From positions 1 to 64,000 of the forward strand of contig DEKW01000012.1 in assembly GCA_002354055.1 (NCBI GenBank): DNA of 64,000 nucleotides, in the 5' to 3' direction. Of this stretch, positions 1 through 7,634 are shown one piece after another (the stretch's first letter is position 1; each line of letters opens with the position of its first letter). Both the position numbers and the translations under genes were made by a program. Under the pieces are notes generated by a model, which saw only the letters and a list, made by a program, of their open reading frames with translations, did not search any database and was not told the origin of the DNA. The stretch is from Bacteroidales bacterium UBA2712 (GTDB taxonomy: Bacteria > Bacteroidota > Bacteroidia > Bacteroidales > Paludibacteraceae).

Positions 1-1190
1 TCTGCACTTCCGGAAGCGGACATTAAATAAATATCAATATCACAATCACCATCCACTCTAAAGGAAAGCATTCGTGCATCATTTACTCCTGTTCCACCAA
101 ACTTGAGTCGGTGAGTGAAAGAATAACCATTTATTTCTCGTGCGTCGGCATCTACCACTATCGGTTTGTTAGCCGTGGCATGAATAGTTAAACCATTGAT
201 TGTCGTTTGAGATGTGATTGTGCCGAGAGAGTTAAACACAGCGTCGCTTATATTCCAGAACTTGGACTCCGATTGTGGTGTTGTTGATTGTTCAAAATAA
301 GCAGTAAGCGAAACATCACTTGTTACCGTAAACGAGTACGGATTAGCAGTACTCCCATTGCTCCAGCGTGTGAATTTATATCCGCTCTTTGGTATGGCTG
401 TTACGGTTGCTGTCTGTCCTTCTTCGTATGTGCCTCCTCCTGAAATGGTACCCATCGAATTATTGGCAGATGAAACGGAGATGGTATAGGTGGTTGTTTC
501 ATGCGTGCTGTTTGAAGTCACACGGATTGCATAGATATTTACTCCGCTACTTGGAGAATATAGATATATTGTAGTTGCACCACCTGCATAGTGTACATTT
601 CCTTCGGAGATAGTGCTTCCATATGCCGGAATTTGTTGAATTGTATTTCCAAAACTGCCTTTATCTACATTAAGCGTACGGTCTGCACTTCCGGAAGCGG
701 ACATTAAATAAACATCTATATCGCAATCTCCGTCCACATGGAATGAAAGACAACGTGCATCGCTGGAACCGGTTCCTCCGAATTTGAGGCGGTGGGTAAA
801 GGACAAGCCATCTATCTCTTGGGCACTTTCATCAATCACTACATTTTTAGAACTAGTGGCATAAATGGTCAAGCCGTTAATCGTTTTGTTAGAATTGATA
901 GTGCCAAGAGAGTTAAATGCAGCATCGCTCATATTCCAGAATGTAGAACTTTCAGGCTGCGGTGTACTAGATTGTTCAAAATAGGCTGTAAGTGAAACAT
1001 CACTTGTTACCGTAAATGTGTATGGATTAGCCGTGCTGCCATTACTCCACTTGGTAAACTTATAACCGCTTTTCGGTGTTGCTGTAACCGTTGCTGTTGC
1101 TCCTTCCTCATATGTCCCACCACCAGAAACGGTGCCCATTGAAGTATTCGCAGAAGAAACGGATACGGTATAAGTGGTTGTCTCACAATT
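1..1190 (-). repeat. Direct repeat of 681 bp inside the surface-protein gene
   Basis: The sequence at position 1 recurs at 682 with few differences, giving a 681-base (227-codon) period. The second copy is cut by the window edge, so the total copy number is unknown. The period is a multiple of three, so copies could be gained or lost by recombination without a frameshift. Confidence 0.85.
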
Positions 1191-2519
1191 TTCATCTCCG
1201 ACGATATTCATACTCCCCCAACCGTAGGCATTAGAGAAATTTGCATTTTGATATGCCTCAACACTATTACACGGAACTACTACAGAATCCACATTGGAAG
1301 TCATAAAAAAACCAAACAATCCAATCCAAGGTGGTGTGGTCACATAACTTCTTATTTTCTTTAACTTCGGACAATTTTGAAAAGCATATGCTCCAATTCT
1401 TTCTACATTTTTTTGGATCTCCGCATATTCTAAATTTGTAAACGCATTGCACATCTTGGACGGAATTAATTCCACCTCTTCTCCGAAAAACACTTGTTTT
1501 ATTTTATGTCCTGTTCCTATAGGATCCTGAGGGCTATTTGCTTCTTTGACATGCCAATACAATGTATGAAGGTTTGGACAATTGTGAAACAAATTATTAT
1601 AAGTCTGATTTCTTCCATACACTATAGCTGTTTCTAAGTTATTACAACCAAAGAATATAGACATACTGTTTGCAGTAGTGTTTAGAGGCAAAGTAATTGA
1701 CTGTATTCCGCTCCAAGCAAAGGAATAATCTCCTAAATATTTTAGATTATTAGGGAGATTAATACTTTTTAGTGAATCACATTCTTGAAAAGCCTTATCT
1801 CGAATAGTATCCAAAGAGAAAGGCAGCATGACATTTGATAATTGCGTACAACGGTAAAACAAACCTGTGGGTAGTATTTTTATTCCTTCTTGTATTTGAA
1901 CAGTAGATAGACTATCACAAGCGTCAAAAATGTTTCTTCCAAACAATTTGACATTACCACCTATCGTAACATTTTTTAATCTGTCACAAGAATCAAAAGC
2001 ATTATCACCTTCGATCATTACACTATCATGTATAATTAATGACTGCAAATTTCTGCACCCTTGAAAAGCGTATCGTCCTATTTTAATATTGCCAGATATA
2101 GTTAAACTTGTTATTTCTCTATTCCAATGGAAAACATATTCTCCTATTGAATAATTACCTGTAAGCTCCGATAGTATTATGTGCTCACTGCTATAAAATG
2201 CCTTATCTCCAATACTTTGCAAAGAAGTAGGAATAGATATGCTTTGAAGTTTGTAGAATTGCTTGAATGCTTCTTTACCAATAGTTGTTACTCCCTCCCT
2301 TATGACTAATGATTTCGCTTTGTCGGTGATACTTGAAGACCAAGGGCGGGATTGTGTATCATAATCGTCCATAGGCCCTGTACCACTAATTGTTAATACA
2401 CATGATTCTTGGTCATATACCCAAGTTAGATTTTCGCCGCAAGTACCAGAATAGTCCACAGCAAAAGCAGTTGTCAGACATAATGCTGACAAAAAGCAAG
2501 ATAAGATCAACTTTTTCAT
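1..2519 (-). CDS. BspA-like leucine-rich-repeat surface protein, C-terminus outside window
   Basis: Open frame from ATG at 2519 that runs off the left edge, about 839 residues visible. It begins with a signal peptide (MKKLILSCFLSALCL, cut near AFA/VDY). Residues about 30-430 are BspA-type leucine-rich repeats with recurring phrases such as IGKEAF, IGRYAF and LKSINLP. From about residue 443 comes a glycine-rich B-repeat-like module (GYKFTKWSNG, VSLTAYFEQ), then a domain of about 155 residues ending in IYLYSPSSGVNIYAIRV. Both then start again in near-identical form, a 227-residue unit. Such proteins are exported and often bind host or matrix molecules; that role is inference from the family. 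A C-terminal sorting motif, if present, lies outside the window. No promoter was recognised; the gene starts 25 bases after the 2545-2889 gene and may be cotranscribed with it. Confidence 0.88.
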   Translation of the reverse strand, partial: MKKLILSCFLSALCLTTAFAVDYSGTCGENLTWVYDQESCVLTISGTGPMDDYDTQSRPWSSSITDKAKSLVIREGVTTIGKEAFKQFYKLQSISIPTSLQSIGDKAFYSSEHIILSELTGNYSIGEYVFHWNREITSLTISGNIKIGRYAFQGCRNLQSLIIHDSVMIEGDNAFDSCDRLKNVTIGGNVKLFGRNIFDACDSLSTVQIQEGIKILPTGLFYRCTQLSNVMLPFSLDTIRDKAFQECDSLKSINLPNNLKYLGDYSFAWSGIQSITLPLNTTANSMSIFFGCNNLETAIVYGRNQTYNNLFHNCPNLHTLYWHVKEANSPQDPIGTGHKIKQVFFGEEVELIPSKMCNAFTNLEYAEIQKNVERIGAYAFQNCPKLKKIRSYVTTPPWIGLFGFFMTSNVDSVVVPCNSVEAYQNANFSNAYGWGSMNIVGDENCETTTYTVSVSSANTSMGTVSGGGTYEEGATATVTATPKSGYKFTKWSNGSTANPYTFTVTSDVSLTAYFEQSSTPQPESSTFWNMSDAAFNSLGTINSNKTINGLTIYATSSKNVVIDESAQEIDGLSFTHRLKFGGTGSSDARCLSFHVDGDCDIDVYLMSASGSADRTLNVDKGSFGNTIQQIPAYGSTISEGNVHYAGGATTIYLYSPSSGVNIYAIRVTSNSTHETTTYTISVSSANNSMGTISGGGTYEEGQTATVTAIPKSGYKFTRWSNGSTANPYSFTVTSDVSLTAYFEQSTTPQSESKFWNISDAVFNSLGTITSQTTINGLTIHATANKPIVVDADAREINGYSFTHRLKFGGTGVNDARMLSFRVDGDCDIDIYLMSASGSA

Positions 2520-2544
2520 TGTATAAAATTTTTAAAATTGTACA

Positions 2545-2889
2545 TTATTTATATTTAACGTGCAATGTGATTTTATTATCACACCCGACAGTTGCTTTGA
2601 TTTTCATATCATCAATACTTTCATTGGGAATGTTACATTGAATACCCGCCGTATTTTCAATGGTCACATCCATTTCCGCGACATTATGATGTTTACCTGC
2701 TGCAATAATATCCGTTATTGTCTTACTCGACTCTTTAGTGAGTTTTAGATGTTTGTTTAACCAAATACTAAGGCCGGTAATTAGAATTACACCACCAGCT
2801 CCCACGATGAAACCAAGGGCTGTACTTTTTCCGGCTGGCGTTGTTAAGTCAAAATGTTTTTTCTCAGAAGGAATACTTAATGTTTCCAT
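2545..2889 (-). CDS. Small single-pass membrane protein, unknown function
   Basis: 114 residues, not recognised. A short polar N-terminus is followed by a glycine-rich hydrophobic segment at about residues 25-43 (ALGFIVGAGGVILITGLSIW), then a basic stretch and a soluble, probably beta-rich domain of about 60 residues with two cysteines (near IQCNI and TVGCD). The predicted layout is an N-terminal anchor with the C-terminal domain on one side of the membrane. ATG at 2889 follows an AT-rich leader with no Shine-Dalgarno, which is usual in Bacteroidota. It lies between the terminator of the candidate RNA upstream and the leucine-rich-repeat gene 25 bases downstream. Confidence 0.6.
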   Translation of the reverse strand: METLSIPSEKKHFDLTTPAGKSTALGFIVGAGGVILITGLSIWLNKHLKLTKESSKTITDIIAAGKHHNVAEMDVTIENTAGIQCNIPNESIDDMKIKATVGCDNKITLHVKYK

Positions 2890-2935
2890 GTTGTTTATTG
2901 TTTATATTTTATAGTTTAAAATAAATAGTATAACA

Positions 2936-2964
2936 CAAGAAAAGCGCGAACATTATTCACGCTT
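2936..2964 (-). terminator. Intrinsic terminator of the candidate RNA
   Basis: On the minus strand the arms AAGCGTGAA and TTCGCGCTT form a 9-bp stem with one G-U pair around TAATG, followed by TTTTC. Confidence 0.7.
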
Positions 2965-3243
2965 ATTCTCTACATCGAGGTTCCGGAAATGACCCTACAC
3001 ACAAGAACAAACAATAACGTCCACGCCCGATATGCTTAACCCTCCCGCCCTATGAGGGCGCGAACGGATACTAACATACCCACGGAACGTCTATTGCACT
3101 ATCTTGCTTTGGGCGTGTGAAATTTTCCGGATTTCGATGTACCAAAACAAGCGTCAATAAACGCCTTTTATTATGTCCTCCTGTTTAACGTCAGTGAGTG
3201 ACGATATTTATTGGTCTTAGCCACAAGGGCACAATTCATTTTG
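2936..3243 (-). ncRNA. Candidate structured noncoding RNA, family not identified
   Basis: A gene-free stretch bounded by a clear promoter (TACCTTTG at 3257-3250) and a terminator hairpin (2942-2964), giving a transcript of about 305 bases. Bases 3124-3141 pair with 2971-2989 in two 8-bp helices around a small internal loop. Inside lie a 7-bp helix (3111-3117 with 3022-3028), a hairpin with CGCCCT and AGGGCG arms at 3046-3060, and one with GGGTAT and GTATCC arms (minus strand) near 3066-3081. Two further hairpins lie at 3151-3164 and 3189-3203. I found no tmRNA tag, no RNase P core and no SRP loop motif. A 6S-type regulator such as the Bacteroidales-1 family is one guess. It could instead be a long attenuated leader of the 2545-2889 gene. 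Confidence 0.6.
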
Positions 3244-3249
3244 CGACTG

Positions 3250-3281
3250 CAAAGGTACGCAAAAAAAATGACACTTGCAAA
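3250..3281 (-). promoter_or_regulatory. Promoter of the candidate noncoding RNA
   Basis: On the minus strand TTTG (3281-3278), 20 bases, then TACCTTTG (3257-3250), matching the Bacteroidota -33/-7 consensus. The predicted start is near 3243. Confidence 0.7.
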
Positions 3282-3319
3282 TAAAAGTGCCATTTTCTGT
3301 AATTTTATTCTTTTGTCCC

Positions 3320-3751
3320 TTACTTCAGGCCTTCAATCAGTTTGTCGAGGGAGGGGATGAGGGCTTTCAGTTCCTCTACGGACACATGCTTGGTGACTTC
3401 GGTGCCTAATCGGTTCGGGATGTCCTTTGCCTTCTCCTCCATTGCCTTTCCGGCATCAGTCAGGCAGACGATGCGTTGCCGCGTATCCACTTCACCTTTG
3501 ACGCGCGTGACTAATCCCTGACGTTCCATCCGCTGCAGAAGGGGCGTGACGGTGTTGGTCTCCAGATGAAGACGTTTGGCGATGTCGTTCACCGGCTGAT
3601 GGTCTTTTTCCCAAAGGACGAGCAGAACCAGGTACTGCGGGTACGTGATTCCCAAGGTCTCGAAATAAGGACCGTACGCACCGGCAATCAACCGCGCCGC
3701 CGTATAGAGACGGAAACAGAGTTGGTTATCTAATTTCAGTTGTTCGTACAT
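3320..3751 (-). CDS. MarR-family regulator, OhrR-like peroxide sensor
   Basis: 143 residues with the winged-helix MarR fold. The N-terminus LDNQLCFRLYTAARL places a cysteine at residue 12, in the same context as the reactive cysteine of OhrR, and tyrosines follow (AYGPYF, ITYPQYLVLLVLWE). The recognition helix region is LETNTVTPLLQRMERQGLV and the wing carries DTRQR. OhrR proteins repress peroxide-defence genes until the cysteine is oxidised. Here it is the last gene of a unit headed by a glutathione peroxidase, and its ATG overlaps the end of the symporter gene by 16 bases. Two TCGCnnGCGA palindromes at the upstream promoter are candidate operators. The OhrR assignment is stronger than a generic MarR call, but the inducer is inferred. 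Confidence 0.88.
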   Translation of the reverse strand: MYEQLKLDNQLCFRLYTAARLIAGAYGPYFETLGITYPQYLVLLVLWEKDHQPVNDIAKRLHLETNTVTPLLQRMERQGLVTRVKGEVDTRQRIVCLTDAGKAMEEKAKDIPNRLGTEVTKHVSVEELKALIPSLDKLIEGLK

Positions 3752-4914
3752 ATTACTCGATTATCAACAATAGTACATACCGCTCCGTCGCAGAGGACAT
3801 TCATAGCCGTAAGCGGTGCGTCCAGTAACACGCCCAAAGACAGGCACAATGCCTGCATCTCCGGCGTGAAGCCGAGCATACTTGCCATAACCGGCAAGAC
3901 TGCCACAACGCCTCCGGGTACGCCCGGCACAGCGACACAAGTCATCGTCAGCATAATCATATAGGGAATGAACGAGCCCGGTTCTACAGGTTGCCCGACC
4001 ATCATCATCACCGCGATAGCGCAGATGACAAAATGGATGCTGACAGAAGGGATATGCAGGTTGGCGCACAGCGGAATGACGAACGAAGCGGTGTTCTCAT
4101 CGCGTGTCAGGTGTTTGGCTCTTTCGAGCGAAACAGGAATGGTAGCCGCTGAAGAACAGGTGGCAAAAGCGACCATACCGGCAGGCATCATCGCCCATAA
4201 CAACTTGAACGGATTGCGATGCGCGAGAAGGCCGGCTATACTGTACAGGAACAATGTCCATACCACTAACATGGCAATCACCAACAGAATTACCCAAAGA
4301 AAATCACTTGCCAACTCTATTATACCGCCAGAAGCAGACATCTTCAGAAAAACGCCGAAGATATATACCGGCAGCAACGGAATAATCGCTTTCTCGATAG
4401 AAAGCATCACCAGTTTCTGGAGTTCGGATATTCCTTTGCGCAGCGAATCAGCCTGGACAGCACGCATACCTAATCCCAGCATCAGCGCCATCATCAACGC
4501 ACTCATGACATCCAAAGCAGGAGGCAACTGGAGGGTGAAGAAGGGTGCCAACTCTTCGCCTCCCCGGGGCACCAGCACGACCTCTTCTCCGGTGGTGACA
4601 AACATCGGAATGATCCATTTGCTAACGCCCATAGAGGCGACTCCCGCCAGAAAAGTACTCAGCAGCACAACTGCCATAGTGACGCGCAGCATTCTGCCGG
4701 CACCATGGTGCGAGTTGGCGATAGAGGCTGTAACCAACGCCAGGATAATCAGCGGTACAAGGAATCCTATAAATTGTCCGAAAAAATCATTGAATGTCAC
4801 AAAGATGCGGATAAACCAAGCCGGCATAAACCAGCCTTGTGACATGCCCAAAAACATCGCGAGGAAAACCTGCACGATAATAGGGAGTTGTGCTCTACTT
4901 CGCCGTCGATCCAT
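3736..4914 (-). CDS. Dicarboxylate/amino acid:cation symporter
   Basis: 392 residues, strongly hydrophobic, with about eight membrane segments and two re-entrant loops as in the DctA/GltT/SstT family. Recognisable elements are the serine-rich hairpin FATCSSAATIPVSLE, the VPGVPGG turn and the substrate-site helix APLTAMNVLCDGAVC. The last is close to the family pattern but has CDG where NxTGD-type motifs are common. The expected role is sodium- or proton-driven uptake of an acidic amino acid or C4-dicarboxylate across the inner membrane. It lies 12 bases after gpx and overlaps the OhrR-like gene, so all three are probably cotranscribed. Its link to peroxide defence is not obvious; glutamate or cystine supply for thiol metabolism is conjecture. 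Confidence 0.85.
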   Translation of the reverse strand: MDRRRSRAQLPIIVQVFLAMFLGMSQGWFMPAWFIRIFVTFNDFFGQFIGFLVPLIILALVTASIANSHHGAGRMLRVTMAVVLLSTFLAGVASMGVSKWIIPMFVTTGEEVVLVPRGGEELAPFFTLQLPPALDVMSALMMALMLGLGMRAVQADSLRKGISELQKLVMLSIEKAIIPLLPVYIFGVFLKMSASGGIIELASDFLWVILLVIAMLVVWTLFLYSIAGLLAHRNPFKLLWAMMPAGMVAFATCSSAATIPVSLERAKHLTRDENTASFVIPLCANLHIPSVSIHFVICAIAVMMMVGQPVEPGSFIPYMIMLTMTCVAVPGVPGGVVAVLPVMASMLGFTPEMQALCLSLGVLLDAPLTAMNVLCDGAVCTIVDNRVICTNN

Positions 4915-4926
4915 TTTAAAAGTTAA

Positions 4927-5466
4927 TTACAATAGTTTCAGGATCTCTGCCTCTATGTCTTCGGGTTTGGTGGTGGGGGCGAAACGGCCCACTACATTGC
5001 CCTCGCGGTCCACGAGGAACTTGGTGAAGTTCCAGCGGATGTCGTTCTCTTTCTTGAAAGTCTTGCTGATGCCTTTGAGCATCGTAGCGGTAGCTTTGGC
5101 TTTGAGACCCTCGTATTTCTCCTCCGGACCATTCTCTTTGAGGTATGTAAATACCGGGCTCTCATTCTCGCCGTTCACCTCGATCTTCGAGAACTGCGGG
5201 AAAGATACTTTGTATTTGAGCTGGCAGAAAGAAACGATCTCCTCATCGGAACCCGGTGCCTGCTGACCGAACTGGTTGCAAGGGAAATCGAGGATCACCA
5301 GACCCTTGTCCTGGTATTTCTTATAGAGGTTCTCGAGTGCCTCGTACTGCGGCGTAAATCCGCAACCGGTGGCGGTATTAACTACTAAAAGGACTTTGCC
5401 TTTGTACTCGTCTAATTTGACTTCATTTTTTTGGGTGTCAAGCACCGTAAAATCATAGATGTTCAT
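4927..5466 (-). CDS. Glutathione peroxidase family protein (thiol peroxidase)
   Basis: 179 residues with the thioredoxin-like GPx fold. The active-site cysteine lies in NTATGCGFTPQYEALE (about residue 35), so this is a Cys rather than a selenocysteine enzyme. The second signature FPCNQFGQQ and the WNFTKFLVDREGNVVGRF segment, supplying the catalytic Gln, Trp and Asn, are present. A cysteine in FPCNQF is the usual resolving residue, suggesting thioredoxin as reductant, as for most bacterial members. No signal peptide, so it acts in the cytoplasm reducing H2O2 or organic peroxides. It is first in a gpx, symporter, regulator unit and is preceded by a promoter with two operator-like palindromes. 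Confidence 0.93.
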   Translation of the reverse strand: MNIYDFTVLDTQKNEVKLDEYKGKVLLVVNTATGCGFTPQYEALENLYKKYQDKGLVILDFPCNQFGQQAPGSDEEIVSFCQLKYKVSFPQFSKIEVNGENESPVFTYLKENGPEEKYEGLKAKATATMLKGISKTFKKENDIRWNFTKFLVDREGNVVGRFAPTTKPEDIEAEILKLL

Positions 5467-5526
5467 AATTTTATCTGTTTTAGAGTTATTTTCTGTTTGT
5501 GCGCAGACCGGGAGGTATGATTTGTG

Positions 5527-5586
5527 TCGCTCGCGACTGAAATCGAGTGCAAAGGTACAACAAATATTTTAATATCGCAAGCGACA
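5527..5586 (-). promoter_or_regulatory. gpx promoter with two TCGCnnGCGA palindromes
   Basis: On the minus strand TTGC (5580-5577), 19 bases, TACCTTTG (5557-5550). The -33 element lies within a perfect palindrome, TCGCAAGCGA at 5575-5584. A second, TCGCTCGCGA at 5527-5536 (12 bp as GTCGC-TC-GCGAC), sits just after the predicted start. The centres are 48 bases apart. This is the layout expected for a repressor, and the OhrR-like protein of the same operon is the obvious candidate. Confidence 0.65.
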
Positions 5587-5650
5587 TATCTGTAAATGGT
5601 GCATTTTCTTAATGAGAGTATATAAATTATTAAAATACATACTATATATT

Positions 5651-5728
5651 AAAAACAACATACGCGCGTACTAATTAAGGTACGCGCGCATGTATGCGTA
5701 AAGGGTACTAGGATACTAGTATCCTAGT
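5651..5728 (-). terminator. Two hairpins ending the rnf operon
   Basis: A perfect 22-bp palindrome lies at 5707-5728 (ACTAGGATACT and its complement), just after the rnfA stop. A second hairpin at 5663-5688 has CGCGCGTAC and GTACGCGCG arms around an 8-base loop. On the minus strand the second is followed by a T-rich stretch (TGTTTTTAATA), so it is the better intrinsic terminator. Confidence 0.55.
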
Positions 5729-5740
5729 GTCCTAGAGTGA

Positions 5741-6343
5741 TTATACCACTCCGCTGAAGCCCATGAACGCCATCGCCAGGAGACCTGCGGTCAGGAGGGC
5801 GATCGGAGTACCTTTCATTGCTTCGGGCACTTTGTTGAGCGCCAGCTGCTCGCGGATACCTGCGAAGAGGACGAGCGCGAGCGCAAAACCGATTGCTGTA
5901 GCGAAGGCATAAACGGTACCGGAGAGCAGGCCGTAGTCTGCGCCGAGGGGCAGTTTAGCCAAGAGCTTGTTCTGGTCAGCTACGATAAGAGCCACACCGA
6001 GGATACAGCAGTTGGTAGTGATCAGCGGCAGGAACACACCCAGAGCCTGATAGAGCGCCGGAGACACTTTCTTCAGCATGATCTCGATCATCTGCACAAG
6101 AGCGGCGATGACGAGAATGAAGAGGATGGTCTGAAGGAACTCAACGCCCCAGAGGACGAGTAATTTCTGCAGCAGATACGTAACAACCGTAGCGAGCGTG
6201 AGCACGAACGTAACGGCGGCACCCATACCCAGCGCGGTGTCAATCTTCTTACTTACACCCAGGAACGGGCAGATGCCCAGGAACTGGCTCAATACAATAT
6301 TGTTAACAAATATTGCAGAGATGAATATCAGAAAATATACCAT
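5741..6343 (-). CDS. rnfA: Rnf complex membrane subunit A
   Basis: 200 residues, six membrane helices. The start MVYFLIFISAIFVNNIVLSQ and the segments FLGVSKKID and PLITTNCCILGVALI are characteristic of RnfA/NqrE. RnfA and RnfE are inverted-topology homologues that build the membrane core of the ferredoxin:NAD+ oxidoreductase and bind a 2Fe-2S centre through conserved cysteines such as those in TNCC. The complex couples electron transfer between ferredoxin and NAD+ to Na+ or H+ movement. It is the last gene of the rnf operon and is followed by two terminator-like hairpins. The spacer to rnfE holds 15-base tandem units. Confidence 0.95.
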   Translation of the reverse strand: MVYFLIFISAIFVNNIVLSQFLGICPFLGVSKKIDTALGMGAAVTFVLTLATVVTYLLQKLLVLWGVEFLQTILFILVIAALVQMIEIMLKKVSPALYQALGVFLPLITTNCCILGVALIVADQNKLLAKLPLGADYGLLSGTVYAFATAIGFALALVLFAGIREQLALNKVPEAMKGTPIALLTAGLLAMAFMGFSGVV

Positions 6344-6381
6344 AAAGCTATTTACAATTTAATCATTTACAATTTGGTCAT

Positions 6382-6969
6382 TTACTTCTTCTGCAGTTTG
6401 TTGACAGCCGCCATGAGGTAGGCGAGGCAGATGAACGCACCCGGAGCGAGTACGAAGATCAGCGCTGCGAACTGGCTGCTGTAGAGTTGGAAACCGAAGA
6501 CAGTACCTGCACCTAAGAACTCACGGATGATACCCAGCACGGTGAGGGAGAGCGTGAAGCCTAGACCCATACCGATACCGTCCAGCGCGGAGAGGCCGAC
6601 GGTGTTCTTCGCTGCAAATGCCTCTGCACGGCCAAGTACGATACAGTTCACTACGATCAGCGGGATGAAGAGACCCAGCACATCGTAGATAGCCGGCAGG
6701 TAAGCCTGCATGACGAGTTGTACCATCGTCACGAACGTAGCGATGACTACGATGAAAGCCGGGATACGTACTTTATCCGGGATGAGATTCTTGAGAAGCG
6801 AGATCACTACGTTCGAGCAAACGAGCACGAAGAGCGTAGCCAAGCCCATGGACATACCGTTAACGGCACTGGTGGTAGTAGCCAGCGTAGGGCACATACC
6901 GAGAACCAACGCAAAAGTAGGATTCTCCTTGAGAATACCGTTGGTCAATGTTTTCATTGCGTTACTCAT
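6382..6969 (-). CDS. rnfE: Rnf complex membrane subunit E
   Basis: 195 residues with about six membrane helices. The start (LTNGILKENPTFALVLGMCP) and VNCIVLGRAEAFA are typical of RnfE/NqrD. It pairs with RnfA in the membrane core. It begins 2 bases after the rnfG stop, so translational coupling is likely. A two-and-a-third-copy 15-base repeat (6351-6385) overlaps its stop codon. Confidence 0.95.
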   Translation of the reverse strand: MSNAMKTLTNGILKENPTFALVLGMCPTLATTTSAVNGMSMGLATLFVLVCSNVVISLLKNLIPDKVRIPAFIVVIATFVTMVQLVMQAYLPAIYDVLGLFIPLIVVNCIVLGRAEAFAAKNTVGLSALDGIGMGLGFTLSLTVLGIIREFLGAGTVFGFQLYSSQFAALIFVLAPGAFICLAYLMAAVNKLQKK

Positions 6970-6971
6970 AA

Positions 6972-7622
6972 TTATTCCTCCTTTTCTGCGGGTTGTACTT
7001 CAGTTACTTCAGCGGGTTGCTCTGCTGCCGGTTCTGCACCTTGCAGCTGGCTTGCGCCGGAAGCTGCCTCAACAGCCCCTTCAGCAACAGCTGCGTACGC
7101 TTTGTTGACAGCTTTCAGGAATGCGCGGCTGGAGATGGTGGCAGCGGTGATAGCATCTACGTCTCCGCCATCTTTGTTGACAGCCAGTGCGCCGGCTTTC
7201 TTACCGATGATAGAGCGGTTGCCGACAGCATCTTTGAACCAGTGGTCGATATGTGCACCCAGACCCGGGGTCTCGGTTTGCTTGAGCACTACGTAATCGA
7301 GCACTTCGCCGTCTTTGCCCAGACCCACCATGATCACTTGCGGGCCGTCGAAACCGACTTCAGAGGTCTCTACCGCGGTAGCTACCCATTCGTCGTTGAT
7401 GTAAGCCTTGTAGATCGTCAGATCTTCTGCCTGCTCGGGTTCTGCGATAGTGCAGCCCTCCGGGAGCACAGCGAGGATAGCGGCCTGCTGTTTCTGAGCC
7501 TCTTGTTTAGCGATGGTGGCTTCGGTGACAGCATAAACGCCTGCCAGAGCTCCTGCGGCTACCATAGCGATGATAACCAGGGAGAGCACCATGTTCTTGA
7601 ATGTACTTTCTAATTTTGCCAT
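6972..7622 (-). CDS. rnfG: Rnf complex flavoprotein subunit G
   Basis: 216 residues. An N-terminal membrane helix (MVLSLVIIAMVAAGALAGVYAV) precedes a periplasmic FMN-binding domain. The covalent flavin site is visible as DAITAATISSRAF, where the family usually reads TGATxS; the first Gly is Ala here while the flavin-linked Thr is kept. Other family marks are GLGAHIDHWFKDAVG and VVLKQTETPG. The C-terminal tail (QPAEVTEVQPAEKEE) is acidic, Pro/Ala-rich and probably disordered. It lies between rnfD and rnfE with very short spacers. Confidence 0.95.
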   Translation of the reverse strand: MAKLESTFKNMVLSLVIIAMVAAGALAGVYAVTEATIAKQEAQKQQAAILAVLPEGCTIAEPEQAEDLTIYKAYINDEWVATAVETSEVGFDGPQVIMVGLGKDGEVLDYVVLKQTETPGLGAHIDHWFKDAVGNRSIIGKKAGALAVNKDGGDVDAITAATISSRAFLKAVNKAYAAVAEGAVEAASGASQLQGAEPAAEQPAEVTEVQPAEKEE

Positions 7623-7634
7623 AGTTGTGCCTCC

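Noticed and set aside
2936..3243. tmRNA, RNase P RNA or SRP RNA
   Set aside because: No tag reading frame with a tRNA-like end, no RNase P core motifs and no SRP tetraloop context could be found on either strand.
3968..5266. 432-codon open frame on the plus strand
   Set aside because: It lies antisense to the symporter and gpx genes, which have clear family motifs; composition and sequence show no family of its own.
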